Assembly: GCA_039925965.1 (NCBI GenBank)
Contig: JBDSXW010000002.1
Location: forward strand, 1 to 64,000
Source: JAZKFT01 sp039925965
GTDB lineage: Bacteria > Bacteroidota > Bacteroidia > Chitinophagales > Chitinophagaceae
Direction: 5' to 3'
Length of the DNA stretch: 64,000 nucleotides
The notes beneath the pieces are model-generated. The model was given only the letters and a program-made list of their open reading frames with translations, was not told where the DNA came from and ran no database searches. Position numbers and translations under genes: made by a program. Within the stretch, counting starts at the first letter, position 1. Every line of letters starts with the position of its first letter. Below are positions 18,447 through 26,294 of this stretch, piece after piece.

Positions 18447-19898
18447 ATGAAAACTGTAACTTTTCTATCTGTTCTTCTCTCAGGTTTCTGGTCCACTGCT
18501 CAAATTACCACGCTGGAGAAGAAAACGGATACAGTAGCGCAGCTTGTAAAAAAACTGTACGACGAACAGAAGACAGACAGCATATACCTGCTTACAGATA
18601 CCAGCTTCCGCAAAAAAGTAAAACTTAGTGTGCTGCAAAATGTGCTATCCCAGCAATTGTATCCGTTGGGCATAATCAGCAAGATGGAATTTGAGCGGAG
18701 CAAAGCCGATGTAAATATTTACAAAGCATATATGGCGCCGTCTGCAGTAATGAACTTGCTGGTGGGGCTGAACACCTACGGAAAGATCACCACACTCAGC
18801 TTTCAGCCCTATAAGCCCGAAGTGAAAGACAGTGATAAACGCAAAAACTACTACCACGACAACGCGCTGCTTTCACGCACCGACAGCCTTGTTCACAGGT
18901 ACGCGTCGGAGTTTATGGAGACGGGTAAAAACCCCGGTCTTAGTATTGGAATTTTAATTGGTACCAAATCTTATTTCTATAACTACGGAGACGCCAAGAA
19001 AGGCGAAGACGTTCATCCCACAAGAACCACCGTTTTCGAAATCGGCTCCATCACCAAAACATTTACTGCTTATCTTCTAGCCGATGCTGTGGTAAAAAAC
19101 AAGATTGCATTAAATGATCCGATTTCGAAATATTTACCTGATAGTGTAGCGAGTAATAAAGATTTGCAAGGCATTACCATTAATCAATTGAGTAACCACA
19201 CGAGCGGAATGCCCAGGTTACCATTAAACTTTTCCTACGGAAACAAAAACCTGGATGACCCATATGCCAATTATGACGATGCTGCCATGTTTTCCTTTCT
19301 TAAATACTACCATGCCACAAGTAAACCGGGTGCGAAATATGAATACAGCAACTTCGCTGTTGGCCTGTTGGGCGTGATTCTGGAAAGATTGAATGGCTTG
19401 CCCTTGAATGAGCAATACCAACAAACCATTTTTGGTCCTTTAAAAATGAAGAATAGCTATGCAGCAGCTATTAAAGACAGTTCGGTTACCGCAGTTGGTT
19501 ACGATGCCGCTGGTAAGCCCACCAACTACTGGAATTTTAAAAGTCTCGCAGGTGCAGGCGCTATCAAAAGCACCACCGAAGACTTGATAAAGTATGCAGT
19601 GCCATTTGCGCTAATGCCCCTGTCAAAAGGAAAATATGACGCAAGAACTTTGCTGCTGCAAAATATCACTTATAACCAGACTGGTCCGAAAGTAAGCCTG
19701 GCCTGGCATTTCGATTCTGATGATAAGACATTATTTACCATGTGGCATAACGGAGGCACCGGCGGATTTCGCAGCTATATCGGCATCCGGCCTTCTAAAC
19801 GCCTTGCGGTAGTGGCCCTAACTAATAGTGTGGGTGAGCCAGGTACGGATGCAATTGCGAACCAGATTATGCAGGAGCTCACAAAGGGAATAGAATAA
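18447..19898 (+). CDS. Serine hydrolase of the class C beta-lactamase/penicillin-binding fold with N-terminal DUF3887-like domain
   Basis: A 483-residue exported protein (leader to about residue 18, FWSTAQ). Residues 25-125 form an extra domain resembling DUF3887 (VAQLVKKLYDEQKTDSIYLLTDTSFRKK). The hydrolase domain follows, with S201 and K204 in GSITKTF, Y300-S301-N302 in YEYSNFA, and H434 in WHNGGTGGFRS in place of the KTG box. By family this could be an esterase, D-peptidase or beta-lactamase-related enzyme acting in the periplasm. True antibiotic resistance activity is not implied. It is a single gene on the plus strand. Confidence 0.88.
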   Translation: MKTVTFLSVLLSGFWSTAQITTLEKKTDTVAQLVKKLYDEQKTDSIYLLTDTSFRKKVKLSVLQNVLSQQLYPLGIISKMEFERSKADVNIYKAYMAPSAVMNLLVGLNTYGKITTLSFQPYKPEVKDSDKRKNYYHDNALLSRTDSLVHRYASEFMETGKNPGLSIGILIGTKSYFYNYGDAKKGEDVHPTRTTVFEIGSITKTFTAYLLADAVVKNKIALNDPISKYLPDSVASNKDLQGITINQLSNHTSGMPRLPLNFSYGNKNLDDPYANYDDAAMFSFLKYYHATSKPGAKYEYSNFAVGLLGVILERLNGLPLNEQYQQTIFGPLKMKNSYAAAIKDSSVTAVGYDAAGKPTNYWNFKSLAGAGAIKSTTEDLIKYAVPFALMPLSKGKYDARTLLLQNITYNQTGPKVSLAWHFDSDDKTLFTMWHNGGTGGFRSYIGIRPSKRLAVVALTNSVGEPGTDAIANQIMQELTKGIE

Positions 19899-20021
19899 GC
19901 ATTTGAAAATCAATGTCATTTAGAAAACATGATTATTTCTGTTGGCTACCGGGTTCAATCGCATGTTGCCACTGAATTCAGGATTTGGACTACACAGCGG
20001 AAAAACGTTTCATGAAGCCGT

Positions 20022-20153
20022 GGCAACTTCTGCTTTGGAGAATATGAAAAATTTAAGGAGCCCGAAAGAAAAAGAATAAACCTGGCGGAAGAAGACCTGG
20101 ATAAAGCAATGAAGCAATTAGAATTAAAAAAGAAGAATAAAAATGTTGACTGA
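20022..20153 (+). pseudogene. C-terminal remnant of a small protein overlapping the next gene start
   Basis: A frame without a start codon reads GNFCFGEYEKFKEPERK and then a Lys/Glu-rich tail. Its TGA lies at 20151-20153, inside the start of the metallophosphoesterase gene (ATG 20143), as in a coupled operon. Upstream the frame is closed by a stop at 20013, while a neighbouring frame from an ATG at 19962 reads MLPLNSGFGLHSGKTFHEA. One frameshift would join them. No family is recognised. Confidence 0.25.
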
Positions 20154-20931
20154 ACCGAAATCCGGCAAGGCGGCAAGAATTCAATACTGCTCCGATTTGC
20201 ACCTGGAGTTTCCGGAAAACAAAAAATTTCTGAAACAATTTCCTATTGAACCAATCGGAGAAATATTGTTGCTGGCCGGTGATATTGTGCCTTTTGCAAT
20301 AATGGATAAGCACAAAGACTTTTTCGACTATATATCCGACCATTTTGAAACGACCTATTGGATTCCTGGCAACCACGAGTATTATTATTTTGATGCAGCC
20401 AAAAAATGCGGAACATTCAATGAGAAAATCAGGAGCAATATTTTCCTGGTAAACAATACAGCCGTACAGTGCGGAAATACTAACCTGATTTTTTCGACCC
20501 TTTGGTCAAAAATTAATCCCGCACACGGATGGCTGATTGAAAAAAGCATGAGCGATTTTCAGGTAATCAAATACAATGGCTACCGTTTTTTTTCCGACCA
20601 GTTTAATAAGCTGCATGATGACAGTATGTTGTTTTTACAACAGCAACTGCAACGTGTTACTGCAGGTAACACAATTGTTGTAACCCATCATGTGCCCACT
20701 TTCCTCCATTACCCTCCACAGTACAAAGGGGATCTTTTAAATGAAGCCTTTGCCGTTGAATTGTTTGATACCATAGAAACTTCGGTAATTGACTATTGGA
20801 TTTACGGGCACCATCACTGCAACACACCAGGGTTTAAAATTGGCAACACCACCTTGCTCACCAACCAATTGGGTTATGTGCAAAAGAACGAACACCAATT
20901 ATTTAAGCCGAACGCAATTATTGAAATATAA
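20143..20931 (+). CDS. Calcineurin-like metallophosphoesterase
   Basis: A 262-residue cytosolic protein with all five metallophosphoesterase motifs: D18 and H20 in SDLHLEF, D47 in LLAGDI, N77-H78 in PGNHEYY, H182-H183 in VVTHHVP and H223-H225 in YGHHHCN. These bind two metal ions for phosphoester hydrolysis. Substrate unknown; the family includes nucleases, cyclic nucleotide phosphodiesterases and protein phosphatases. There is no signal peptide. The start ATG overlaps the end of a small remnant frame, suggesting it was once the second gene of a coupled pair. A gene-poor stretch follows. Confidence 0.9.
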   Translation: MLTEPKSGKAARIQYCSDLHLEFPENKKFLKQFPIEPIGEILLLAGDIVPFAIMDKHKDFFDYISDHFETTYWIPGNHEYYYFDAAKKCGTFNEKIRSNIFLVNNTAVQCGNTNLIFSTLWSKINPAHGWLIEKSMSDFQVIKYNGYRFFSDQFNKLHDDSMLFLQQQLQRVTAGNTIVVTHHVPTFLHYPPQYKGDLLNEAFAVELFDTIETSVIDYWIYGHHHCNTPGFKIGNTTLLTNQLGYVQKNEHQLFKPNAIIEI

Positions 20932-21289
20932 AAATGATGGCAAAAGAGAAAAGTAAATTGTATTGAATATGTCGTCATTCAAGAACGCTGCCATTTAGTT
21001 CATTATGACCACCCAAAATTTTCATACTTGCAATGGAAAGAAATAAAGATTGGGAGAAGTGGAAAATGAAATTGGAGAAAATGCTTGTATAGACCTGCGC
21101 ACGAAATCAGCAGCCTGGCATTTGTGGGACCAGAAATACAACCCAGCATTTTCTTTTAGCTCATCCTGTAAACTCATTGCAGGATTTTTTTCAAAAACAA
21201 TCAACTTTTTCCACGACGAGTCAACGAATTAAAGCTGTGATAGAAATTGTTGTGACAAAAATTTATCACACTAAAACCAATCACAACTT
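20932..21289. other. Intergenic region, no convincing gene
   Basis: Together with the following palindrome cluster this forms a 680-bp gap between metallophosphoesterase and the pnp terminator. The small frames present (for example 21050-21232, plus strand) have no domain or family signature and are probably chance. Base composition is A+T rich compared with the flanking genes. Confidence 0.4.
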
Positions 21290-21341
21290 TGTGATTAAAA
21301 TAGTTGTGATTAAAAAATTTATCAGAACTATTTTAATCACA
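21249..21341. repeat. Cluster of TTGTGATT words and nested inverted repeats
   Basis: A perfect 16-bp inverted repeat (21290-21305, TGTGATTAAAATAGTT, with 21326-21341) surrounds a 20-nt loop. An 8-bp inverted repeat AATCACAA-ct-TTGTGATT (21279-21296) overlaps its left arm. An imperfect 20-bp direct repeat (TTGTGAyxAAAAATTTATCA) occurs at 21249 and 21304. This could be an operator cluster, a small mobile-element remnant or a structured RNA. Confidence 0.6.
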
Positions 21342-21470
21342 GGTTGACATACTGCGCCGGCAATGAAAATGTCAGGCACAGAATGCTTGTTTTAGACGAG
21401 AGAGCCAAGTGAAAACCCTATTGTAATATTCTTGACTGAAGTATAAGTTGCGATTTTATATCCCGGGCAT

Positions 21471-21500
21471 AAAAAAGGAACCAGTTATTAGCTGATTCCT
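21471..21500 (-). terminator. Rho-independent terminator downstream of pnp
   Basis: On the minus strand the stem GGAATCAG and CTGGTTCC (one G-U pair) encloses a short loop and is followed by six T residues. It lies about 110 bp after the pnp stop codon, beyond a TCTATTGTC-type repeat. Confidence 0.65.
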
Positions 21501-21540
21501 CTCCAAATATTTCGACCTGCCGGCCTCAATTGTAAATGCC

Positions 21541-21590
21541 TTTCTGTCTACTATCTATTGTCTTTCGTCTATTATCTCTTCCTTAGTTCT
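21541..21590. repeat. Low-complexity intergenic repeat (TCTATTGTC words)
   Basis: Imperfect tandem 9-11 bp words: CTGTCTACTATCTATTGTC, then TTTCGTCTATTATCTC. It lies between the pnp stop and its terminator. One of several word families found next to gene ends in this window. Confidence 0.5.
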
Positions 21591-21609
21591 GCTACGGCCT
21601 TCTGCCCTA

Positions 21610-23715
21610 TTAAGGCTTTGGCATTAATTCTCTGCGGCTTAACTTGAACTTACCCGTTTTAGGATCGGTTCCGGTTAATTTTACTTTTACGATATCACCT
21701 TCGTTCAATACACCTTCCAGTGTATCGAGGCGTTTCCAGCTTACTTCACTAATGTGTAGTAAACCTTGTTTGCCAGGCATGAATTCTACGAATGCGCCAT
21801 ACGGCATGATTGACTTAACGGTAGCATCATACACATCACCCACTTCAGGAACCATCACGATGCCTTTGATCCAGCTCAACGCCTTATCAACGCCTTCTTT
21901 GTTGGCACCAAAAATAGATACTTCACCACGCTCGTTCTTCTCTTCGATATTGATGGTAGTGCCGGTAACTTTCTGCATTTCCTGTATCACTTTACCACCT
22001 GGCCCGATTACCGCGCCAATGAATTCTTTATCAATAAAGATCTTCACCATACGTGGTGCATGTGGTTTGTAATCTTCACGGTGTTGCGGTATACACTCGT
22101 ACATGGCGTCGAGGATGTGCAGGCGGCCACGTTTGGCCTGGCTTAATGCAGAGCGCATAATGTCCATGCTCAATCCGTCTACCTTAATGTCCATCTGTAC
22201 ACCACAAATACCATCACGGGTGCCAGTTACTTTAAAGTCCATATCGCCCAAATGATCTTCATCACCGAGGATATCGGTCAATACAGCAAACTTGTCGCCA
22301 TCAGTAATCAAACCCATGGCAACACCACTTACGTGCTTAGGAATCGGAACACCCGTATCCATCAATGCCAGTGAACCCGCACAAACAGTAGCCATAGAAG
22401 ACGAACCATTCGACTCCAGGATATCGCTCACCACGCGAACGGTGTAAGCAAAATCTTCGCCGGGCATCATCTTCTTCAGGCTGCGCTGGGCAAGGTTACC
22501 ATGACCTACCTCGCGGCGGCTCTGGCCACGCATCATCTTCACCTCACCAGTGCTGAATGGCGGGAAATTATAGTGCAGGAAAAATTTAGAATACACAGAT
22601 TTGGCAGCGCTTTCTACCAATATTTCATCCAATGGTGTACCTAAAGTAACGGTCGTTAACGATTGGGTTTCTCCGCGGGTAAATAATGCCGAACCGTGCG
22701 GGGTTGGGAGTGCGTCCACTTCCATATCCAGTTGGCGCACATCCTCGAGGCCACGGCCATCTAAACGTACCCGGTCGTTCAACACCATACCGCGTACCAC
22801 ATTGTATTGCAGTTCGCCGGTATAATGACCGATCAGTTTGGCATCCGCTGGTTCCAGTTCGCCCAGGGCTTCTTTCACTTCCAGGTGCAGGGCTGCAAAA
22901 GCATCGCTGCGGTCGTGTTTGGCAGAAGCGCCTTTTGCAATGGCATACATTTTATCTTTTGCCAGGGCAATGATCTTTTGGTTCAGTTCTTCGTTGCGGT
23001 ACGGTTTGGTATAATCCCTTTTCGCTGTAACGCCTACAGCATCACGGAGTTCTTCCTGCGCTTTCACCTGTACGCGAATAGCTTCATGCCCGGTTTCGAT
23101 GGCGATAATCAGGTCTTCTTCGCTGCACTCTTTGGCCTCACCTTCTACCATCATAATATTTTTATCAGTAGCAGCAATGATGAACTCGTAATCAGCATTT
23201 TCGAGCTGGCTACGGGTAGGGTTTACTACCACAACTCCATTTACTTTTGCAACTCTTACTTCGCTGATAACGGCACCAATGGGAATATCAGATACTGCTA
23301 ATGCTGCAGAAGCCGCCAGGCAAGCTAATGCATCAGGCATCACTTCGGGATCGCTGGAAACCAAAGAAATCAATACCTGGACATCGCATAAATAATCTTC
23401 GGGAAACAACGGACGCAGCGCCCGGTCGATCAAACGGCTGGTCAGGATCTCGTAGTCATTCAATCTTGCTTCTCTTTTGAAAAAGCTGCCGGGGATACGG
23501 CCTGCAGCGCCAAATTTCTCCTGGTAGTCTACACTCAGGGGGAAAAATGACTGGCCTTCTCTTGGCTCTTTGGTGGCACATACTGTTGCCAGTATGATAC
23601 AGTTACCGCATTTCACGGTAACAGCGCCGTCTGCCTGACGGGCCAGTTTCCCTGTTTCAACGGTCACAGTTTGACCATTTACTACAAAGGATTTACTAAT
23701 CGGTTGTGATAGCAT
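21610..23715 (-). CDS. pnp: Polyribonucleotide nucleotidyltransferase (PNPase)
   Basis: A 701-residue protein of normal length for PNPase, the phosphorolytic 3'-5' exoribonuclease of mRNA decay. Two RNase PH domains are visible (N-terminal KCGNCIILATVCATKEPREGQSFFPLSVDYQEKF-type block; second with RGETQSLTTVTLG and FPPFSTGEVKMMRGQSRREVGHGNLAQRSL). A KH domain follows (IGPGGKVIQEMQKVTG, about 560-615), then an S1 domain (GDVYDATVKSIMPYGAFVEFMPGKQGLLHISE, about 625-695). It lies downstream of rpsO and a small secreted-protein gene on the same strand, keeping the common rpsO-pnp linkage. A hairpin terminator follows. Confidence 0.97.
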   Translation of the reverse strand: MLSQPISKSFVVNGQTVTVETGKLARQADGAVTVKCGNCIILATVCATKEPREGQSFFPLSVDYQEKFGAAGRIPGSFFKREARLNDYEILTSRLIDRALRPLFPEDYLCDVQVLISLVSSDPEVMPDALACLAASAALAVSDIPIGAVISEVRVAKVNGVVVVNPTRSQLENADYEFIIAATDKNIMMVEGEAKECSEEDLIIAIETGHEAIRVQVKAQEELRDAVGVTAKRDYTKPYRNEELNQKIIALAKDKMYAIAKGASAKHDRSDAFAALHLEVKEALGELEPADAKLIGHYTGELQYNVVRGMVLNDRVRLDGRGLEDVRQLDMEVDALPTPHGSALFTRGETQSLTTVTLGTPLDEILVESAAKSVYSKFFLHYNFPPFSTGEVKMMRGQSRREVGHGNLAQRSLKKMMPGEDFAYTVRVVSDILESNGSSSMATVCAGSLALMDTGVPIPKHVSGVAMGLITDGDKFAVLTDILGDEDHLGDMDFKVTGTRDGICGVQMDIKVDGLSMDIMRSALSQAKRGRLHILDAMYECIPQHREDYKPHAPRMVKIFIDKEFIGAVIGPGGKVIQEMQKVTGTTINIEEKNERGEVSIFGANKEGVDKALSWIKGIVMVPEVGDVYDATVKSIMPYGAFVEFMPGKQGLLHISEVSWKRLDTLEGVLNEGDIVKVKLTGTDPKTGKFKLSRRELMPKP

Positions 23716-23784
23716 AATATTTGCGTCTTGTTTTGCGGTTGCGGTATTGCAACACGCGGTTATGATTGATTCTTGTTGCTTTTG

Positions 23785-24150
23785 TTATTGCTGCTTTCTT
23801 TTCTTAAGGAGATAGTGAGATGTATATTTTGAATCCAGCGGGACCGTGTAGGCAAACACAAACTCATACCCGCTTTTACTCATAAAATTCAATGCATCAA
23901 TCATTGAATTGAGGACCAACAATTTGCCTGTGGAGTCTTTCAGCTGTGTATCATTTTGACTCCAAAACTTGTTTTCCTGACCAAAGTCGATTTCGATGGT
24001 TACCTTTTTGTTGAACAGCTTTGGCGTACCTACAATTTCTACGTACTCTACGTCAATATCTTTCAGAGGAACATCATTTACAGTTTGTGCTGATGCCGAT
24101 GACAAAATCACGGCTCCAATAAGCAGTAAATTAAATAGCCCAATTTTCAT
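23785..24150 (-). CDS. Small exported protein of unknown function between rpsO and pnp
   Basis: I place the start at the ATG at 24150, giving 121 residues that open with a normal signal peptide (KIGLFNLLLIGAVILSSASAQ). A start at 24207 would put 19 residues before the leader and is less likely. The mature part of about 100 residues is beta-rich (VEYVEIVGTPKLFNKKVTIEIDFGQ), with a C-terminal SGYEFVFAYTV and a KKRK tail. No family is recognised with certainty; similar short proteins occur in other Bacteroidota. It lies between rpsO and pnp on the same strand, 69 bp before pnp. Confidence 0.75.
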   Translation of the reverse strand: MKIGLFNLLLIGAVILSSASAQTVNDVPLKDIDVEYVEIVGTPKLFNKKVTIEIDFGQENKFWSQNDTQLKDSTGKLLVLNSMIDALNFMSKSGYEFVFAYTVPLDSKYTSHYLLKKRKQQ

Positions 24151-24286
24151 TTTAAAAGTTTTTTGAGACAAAAAGCAGGTAGGAAAATCGATCTGATAGA
24201 AAAGCAAGCGACAATTTTAAAAAGCAAATCCCAATCGATACAAATTCGATTGGGAAAAACTTAATGATATATCATAACTGAGAAAA

Positions 24287-24559
24287 TTATTTTCTTAATC
24301 CCAGTTTCTCGATCAGTGCGCGGTATCCGGTCAGATCGTGTTTGCTGAGGTAAGTCAGTAAACGCTTGCGTTGTCCAACCATCTTCATCAGTCCACGCTG
24401 GGTGCTGAAATCTTTTTTGTTGGATTGCAGGTGCTTGGAGATCGACAAAATACGCTCCGTTAATAAAGCGATCTGTCCTTCGATAGAACCTGTATTTTTG
24501 GCTTCACCGCCGTAAGTTTGAAAAATTCCAGCTCTTTTTTCTGTAGTTAAGTAAGGCAT
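24287..24559 (-). CDS. rpsO: 30S ribosomal protein S15
   Basis: A 90-residue protein of the usual S15 length. The central helix-loop region carries the rRNA-contact motif GSIEGQIALLTERI and the LQSNKKDFSTQRGLMKMVGQRKRLLTYLSK block, ending ALIEKLGLRK. It binds 16S rRNA in the small-subunit platform. It is upstream of pnp on the same strand, as in many bacteria, here with one extra gene between them. A TACTTTCG box lies 54 bp upstream. Confidence 0.97.
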   Translation of the reverse strand: MPYLTTEKRAGIFQTYGGEAKNTGSIEGQIALLTERILSISKHLQSNKKDFSTQRGLMKMVGQRKRLLTYLSKHDLTGYRALIEKLGLRK

Positions 24560-24612
24560 CCGATAATTTGTTTTTAATAGAAATCCTATTTCTTGTCAAT
24601 AATTTGTGGCGG

Positions 24613-24620
24613 CGAAAGTA
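24613..24620 (-). promoter_or_regulatory. Putative -7 element of rpsO promoter
   Basis: On the minus strand this reads TACTTTCG, one mismatch from TAnnTTTG, 54 bp upstream of the rpsO start. A clear TTG at -33 is not seen. Confidence 0.35.
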
Positions 24621-24970
24621 GGGGAAATAGTTTAAAACCAGGCGGCAGAACAAGATTTTTTATCCATTTAAGAGCAATTTTGTCCTTTTGGAGCTTCCAC
24701 CCTGCAAACAAATTTGGCAAATAAATCCTGTTAATGACATTTACATTACGCGTGACCAATAAAATACCAATTTACGGTTCTAATCTGACTCCCAACTTCT
24801 TCTGAAAAATCGTATGTATTCACAGAAACAATTTTTTACGGCAATGCATTTTAGTTGAGAAGCTTTTGTAAGACCAGCTACCAACTATTGCCGAAAATTC
24901 AAATGCCTGATATTAACCAAAAATTCCAGTAGGTTTTTGCACGGGTACTTCATCCAACCGTAACCGGGAT
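24621..24970. other. Intergenic region, nothing recognised
   Basis: A 350-bp A+T-rich gap between divergent rpsO and the rhodanese gene. I see no open frame with family features, no clear hairpin terminator and no RNA gene. Confidence 0.4.
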
Positions 24971-25468
24971 ATGATACACCTAAATGAATACAATATGAAC
25001 CTTCAAATAATTCCAGGCCGGACAAAAGCAAAAACCGCTGCTTTCGATGTTGCAGTAAAGCTTTTATTAAATGGTAATACCCCGGTTATAAATGTAAGTG
25101 AGGCTTTAACTGCATTTAATCAGGCCATTTTTCTGGATGCGCGGGAATTCCCGGAATACCAGGTGAGTCACCTATACAATGCCCGGCATGTAGGTGCGAA
25201 AAAATTCAAGCCAGGGACGATTGCCGATCTTTCATTAACCCAACCACTGATCGTATATTGCTCCATCGGGAAACGTAGCGATACCGTAACCCAGCAGCTA
25301 ATATCCGCTGGCTACCAGGATGTGCGGAACCTTTACGGTGGCATTTTCGAATGGGTAAACTACGGCCACCCTGTGTACGATCACCACGACCAGTTAACGG
25401 AAGCGGTGCATGCCTATAATTCAATTTGGGGCAAATGGCTTGAAAAAGGAATAAAAATTTACGATTAA
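24971..25468 (+). CDS. Rhodanese-like domain protein
   Basis: A 165-residue cytosolic protein with a single rhodanese domain from about residue 40 to 135 (FLDAREFPEYQVSHLYNARHVG). The active-site loop is CSIGKRSD with C97 as the sulfur or phosphate-accepting cysteine, followed by YGGIFEWVNYGHPVY. A start at the internal ATG at 24995 would also be possible. The stop lies 2 bp before the start of the fatty acid hydroxylase gene, so the two are translationally coupled. The family carries sulfur or acts as a regulatory phosphatase-like fold; the role here is not evident. Confidence 0.88.
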   Translation: MIHLNEYNMNLQIIPGRTKAKTAAFDVAVKLLLNGNTPVINVSEALTAFNQAIFLDAREFPEYQVSHLYNARHVGAKKFKPGTIADLSLTQPLIVYCSIGKRSDTVTQQLISAGYQDVRNLYGGIFEWVNYGHPVYDHHDQLTEAVHAYNSIWGKWLEKGIKIYD

Positions 25469-25470
25469 GC

Positions 25471-26193
25471 ATGCTACAGCAGTTTGTACACATCACCCGG
25501 GTTATCACTCCTTATATGTTAGGTGCTGTGTTGCTACTTATCTACCTTGCTGAGCATATATTTCCGCAGCGGAAAGAACTAATCGACCGGCGTCACGACA
25601 TGGAAAATATGGCTCTTGGTCTCCTCAACCTAGCACTTGCTTTTGGAGCAGGATTCTATTTTCAACAGTTGCTCGGATTTACTACTGCAAATGGTTTTGG
25701 CTTATTGCAATGGGCTGGCTGGCCTTTCCTGGCGGAATTAATTGTTGGCTTTGTTGTGATTGATCTGTTTATGTATTGGTGGCATCGTATCAACCATGTG
25801 TTGCCTTTTTTCTGGCGTTTCCATAAATACCATCACCAGGATAAAAAAATGAACAGCACCACTGCCGTGAGGTTTCATACCGGCGAATTAATACTTTCCT
25901 ATATGGTTAGGATCATCGTCTTTCCATTGCTGGGAATCAGCCTGGCTCCGGTGCTGCTACATGCGTTCATCCTTTTTCCGGTGATTGTATTCCATCATTC
26001 TAATATTAAGATATCATTGAAAAAAGACCTGATCATCCGGAATTTTATCGTAACCCCGCAAATGCACCGGGTACACCACAGCATCATTAAATACGACACT
26101 GATTCAAATTTCAGCTCTATCCTGCCCATCTGGGATAAGTTGTTTAAAACCTATCACAAAAAGGCAGACGGGCCAATTGAATTTGGAGTATAA
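25471..26193 (+). CDS. Fatty acid hydroxylase/sterol desaturase family membrane protein
   Basis: A 240-residue integral membrane protein with about four or five hydrophobic segments and the eight-histidine di-iron signature: H105xxxH109 (WWHRINH), H118xxHH122 (HKYHH), HH175-176 and H199xxHH203 (HRVHHS). Such enzymes hydroxylate or desaturate lipid substrates using oxygen. The substrate cannot be told from the sequence; in bacteria hopanoids, carotenoids or fatty acyl chains are possible. It is coupled to the upstream rhodanese gene (2-bp gap), suggesting a shared role, perhaps delivery of electrons or sulfur, but this is speculation. Confidence 0.9.
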   Translation: MLQQFVHITRVITPYMLGAVLLLIYLAEHIFPQRKELIDRRHDMENMALGLLNLALAFGAGFYFQQLLGFTTANGFGLLQWAGWPFLAELIVGFVVIDLFMYWWHRINHVLPFFWRFHKYHHQDKKMNSTTAVRFHTGELILSYMVRIIVFPLLGISLAPVLLHAFILFPVIVFHHSNIKISLKKDLIIRNFIVTPQMHRVHHSIIKYDTDSNFSSILPIWDKLFKTYHKKADGPIEFGV

Positions 26194-26294
26194 TGTGCGC
26201 TAAATACCGAATGGTGGCCACTCGCATTTAGCCCAGGATTCCATGCTACCGGGAAACAGAACAAATCAGTTGCGGGGATCTAACAATACATGGC

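Noticed and set aside
18447..19898. Acquired beta-lactamase
   Set aside because: The SxxK/YxN/HxG pattern and N-terminal DUF3887-like domain fit the broad class C-like hydrolase group, which is mostly not resistance-related; there is no sign of a mobile context.
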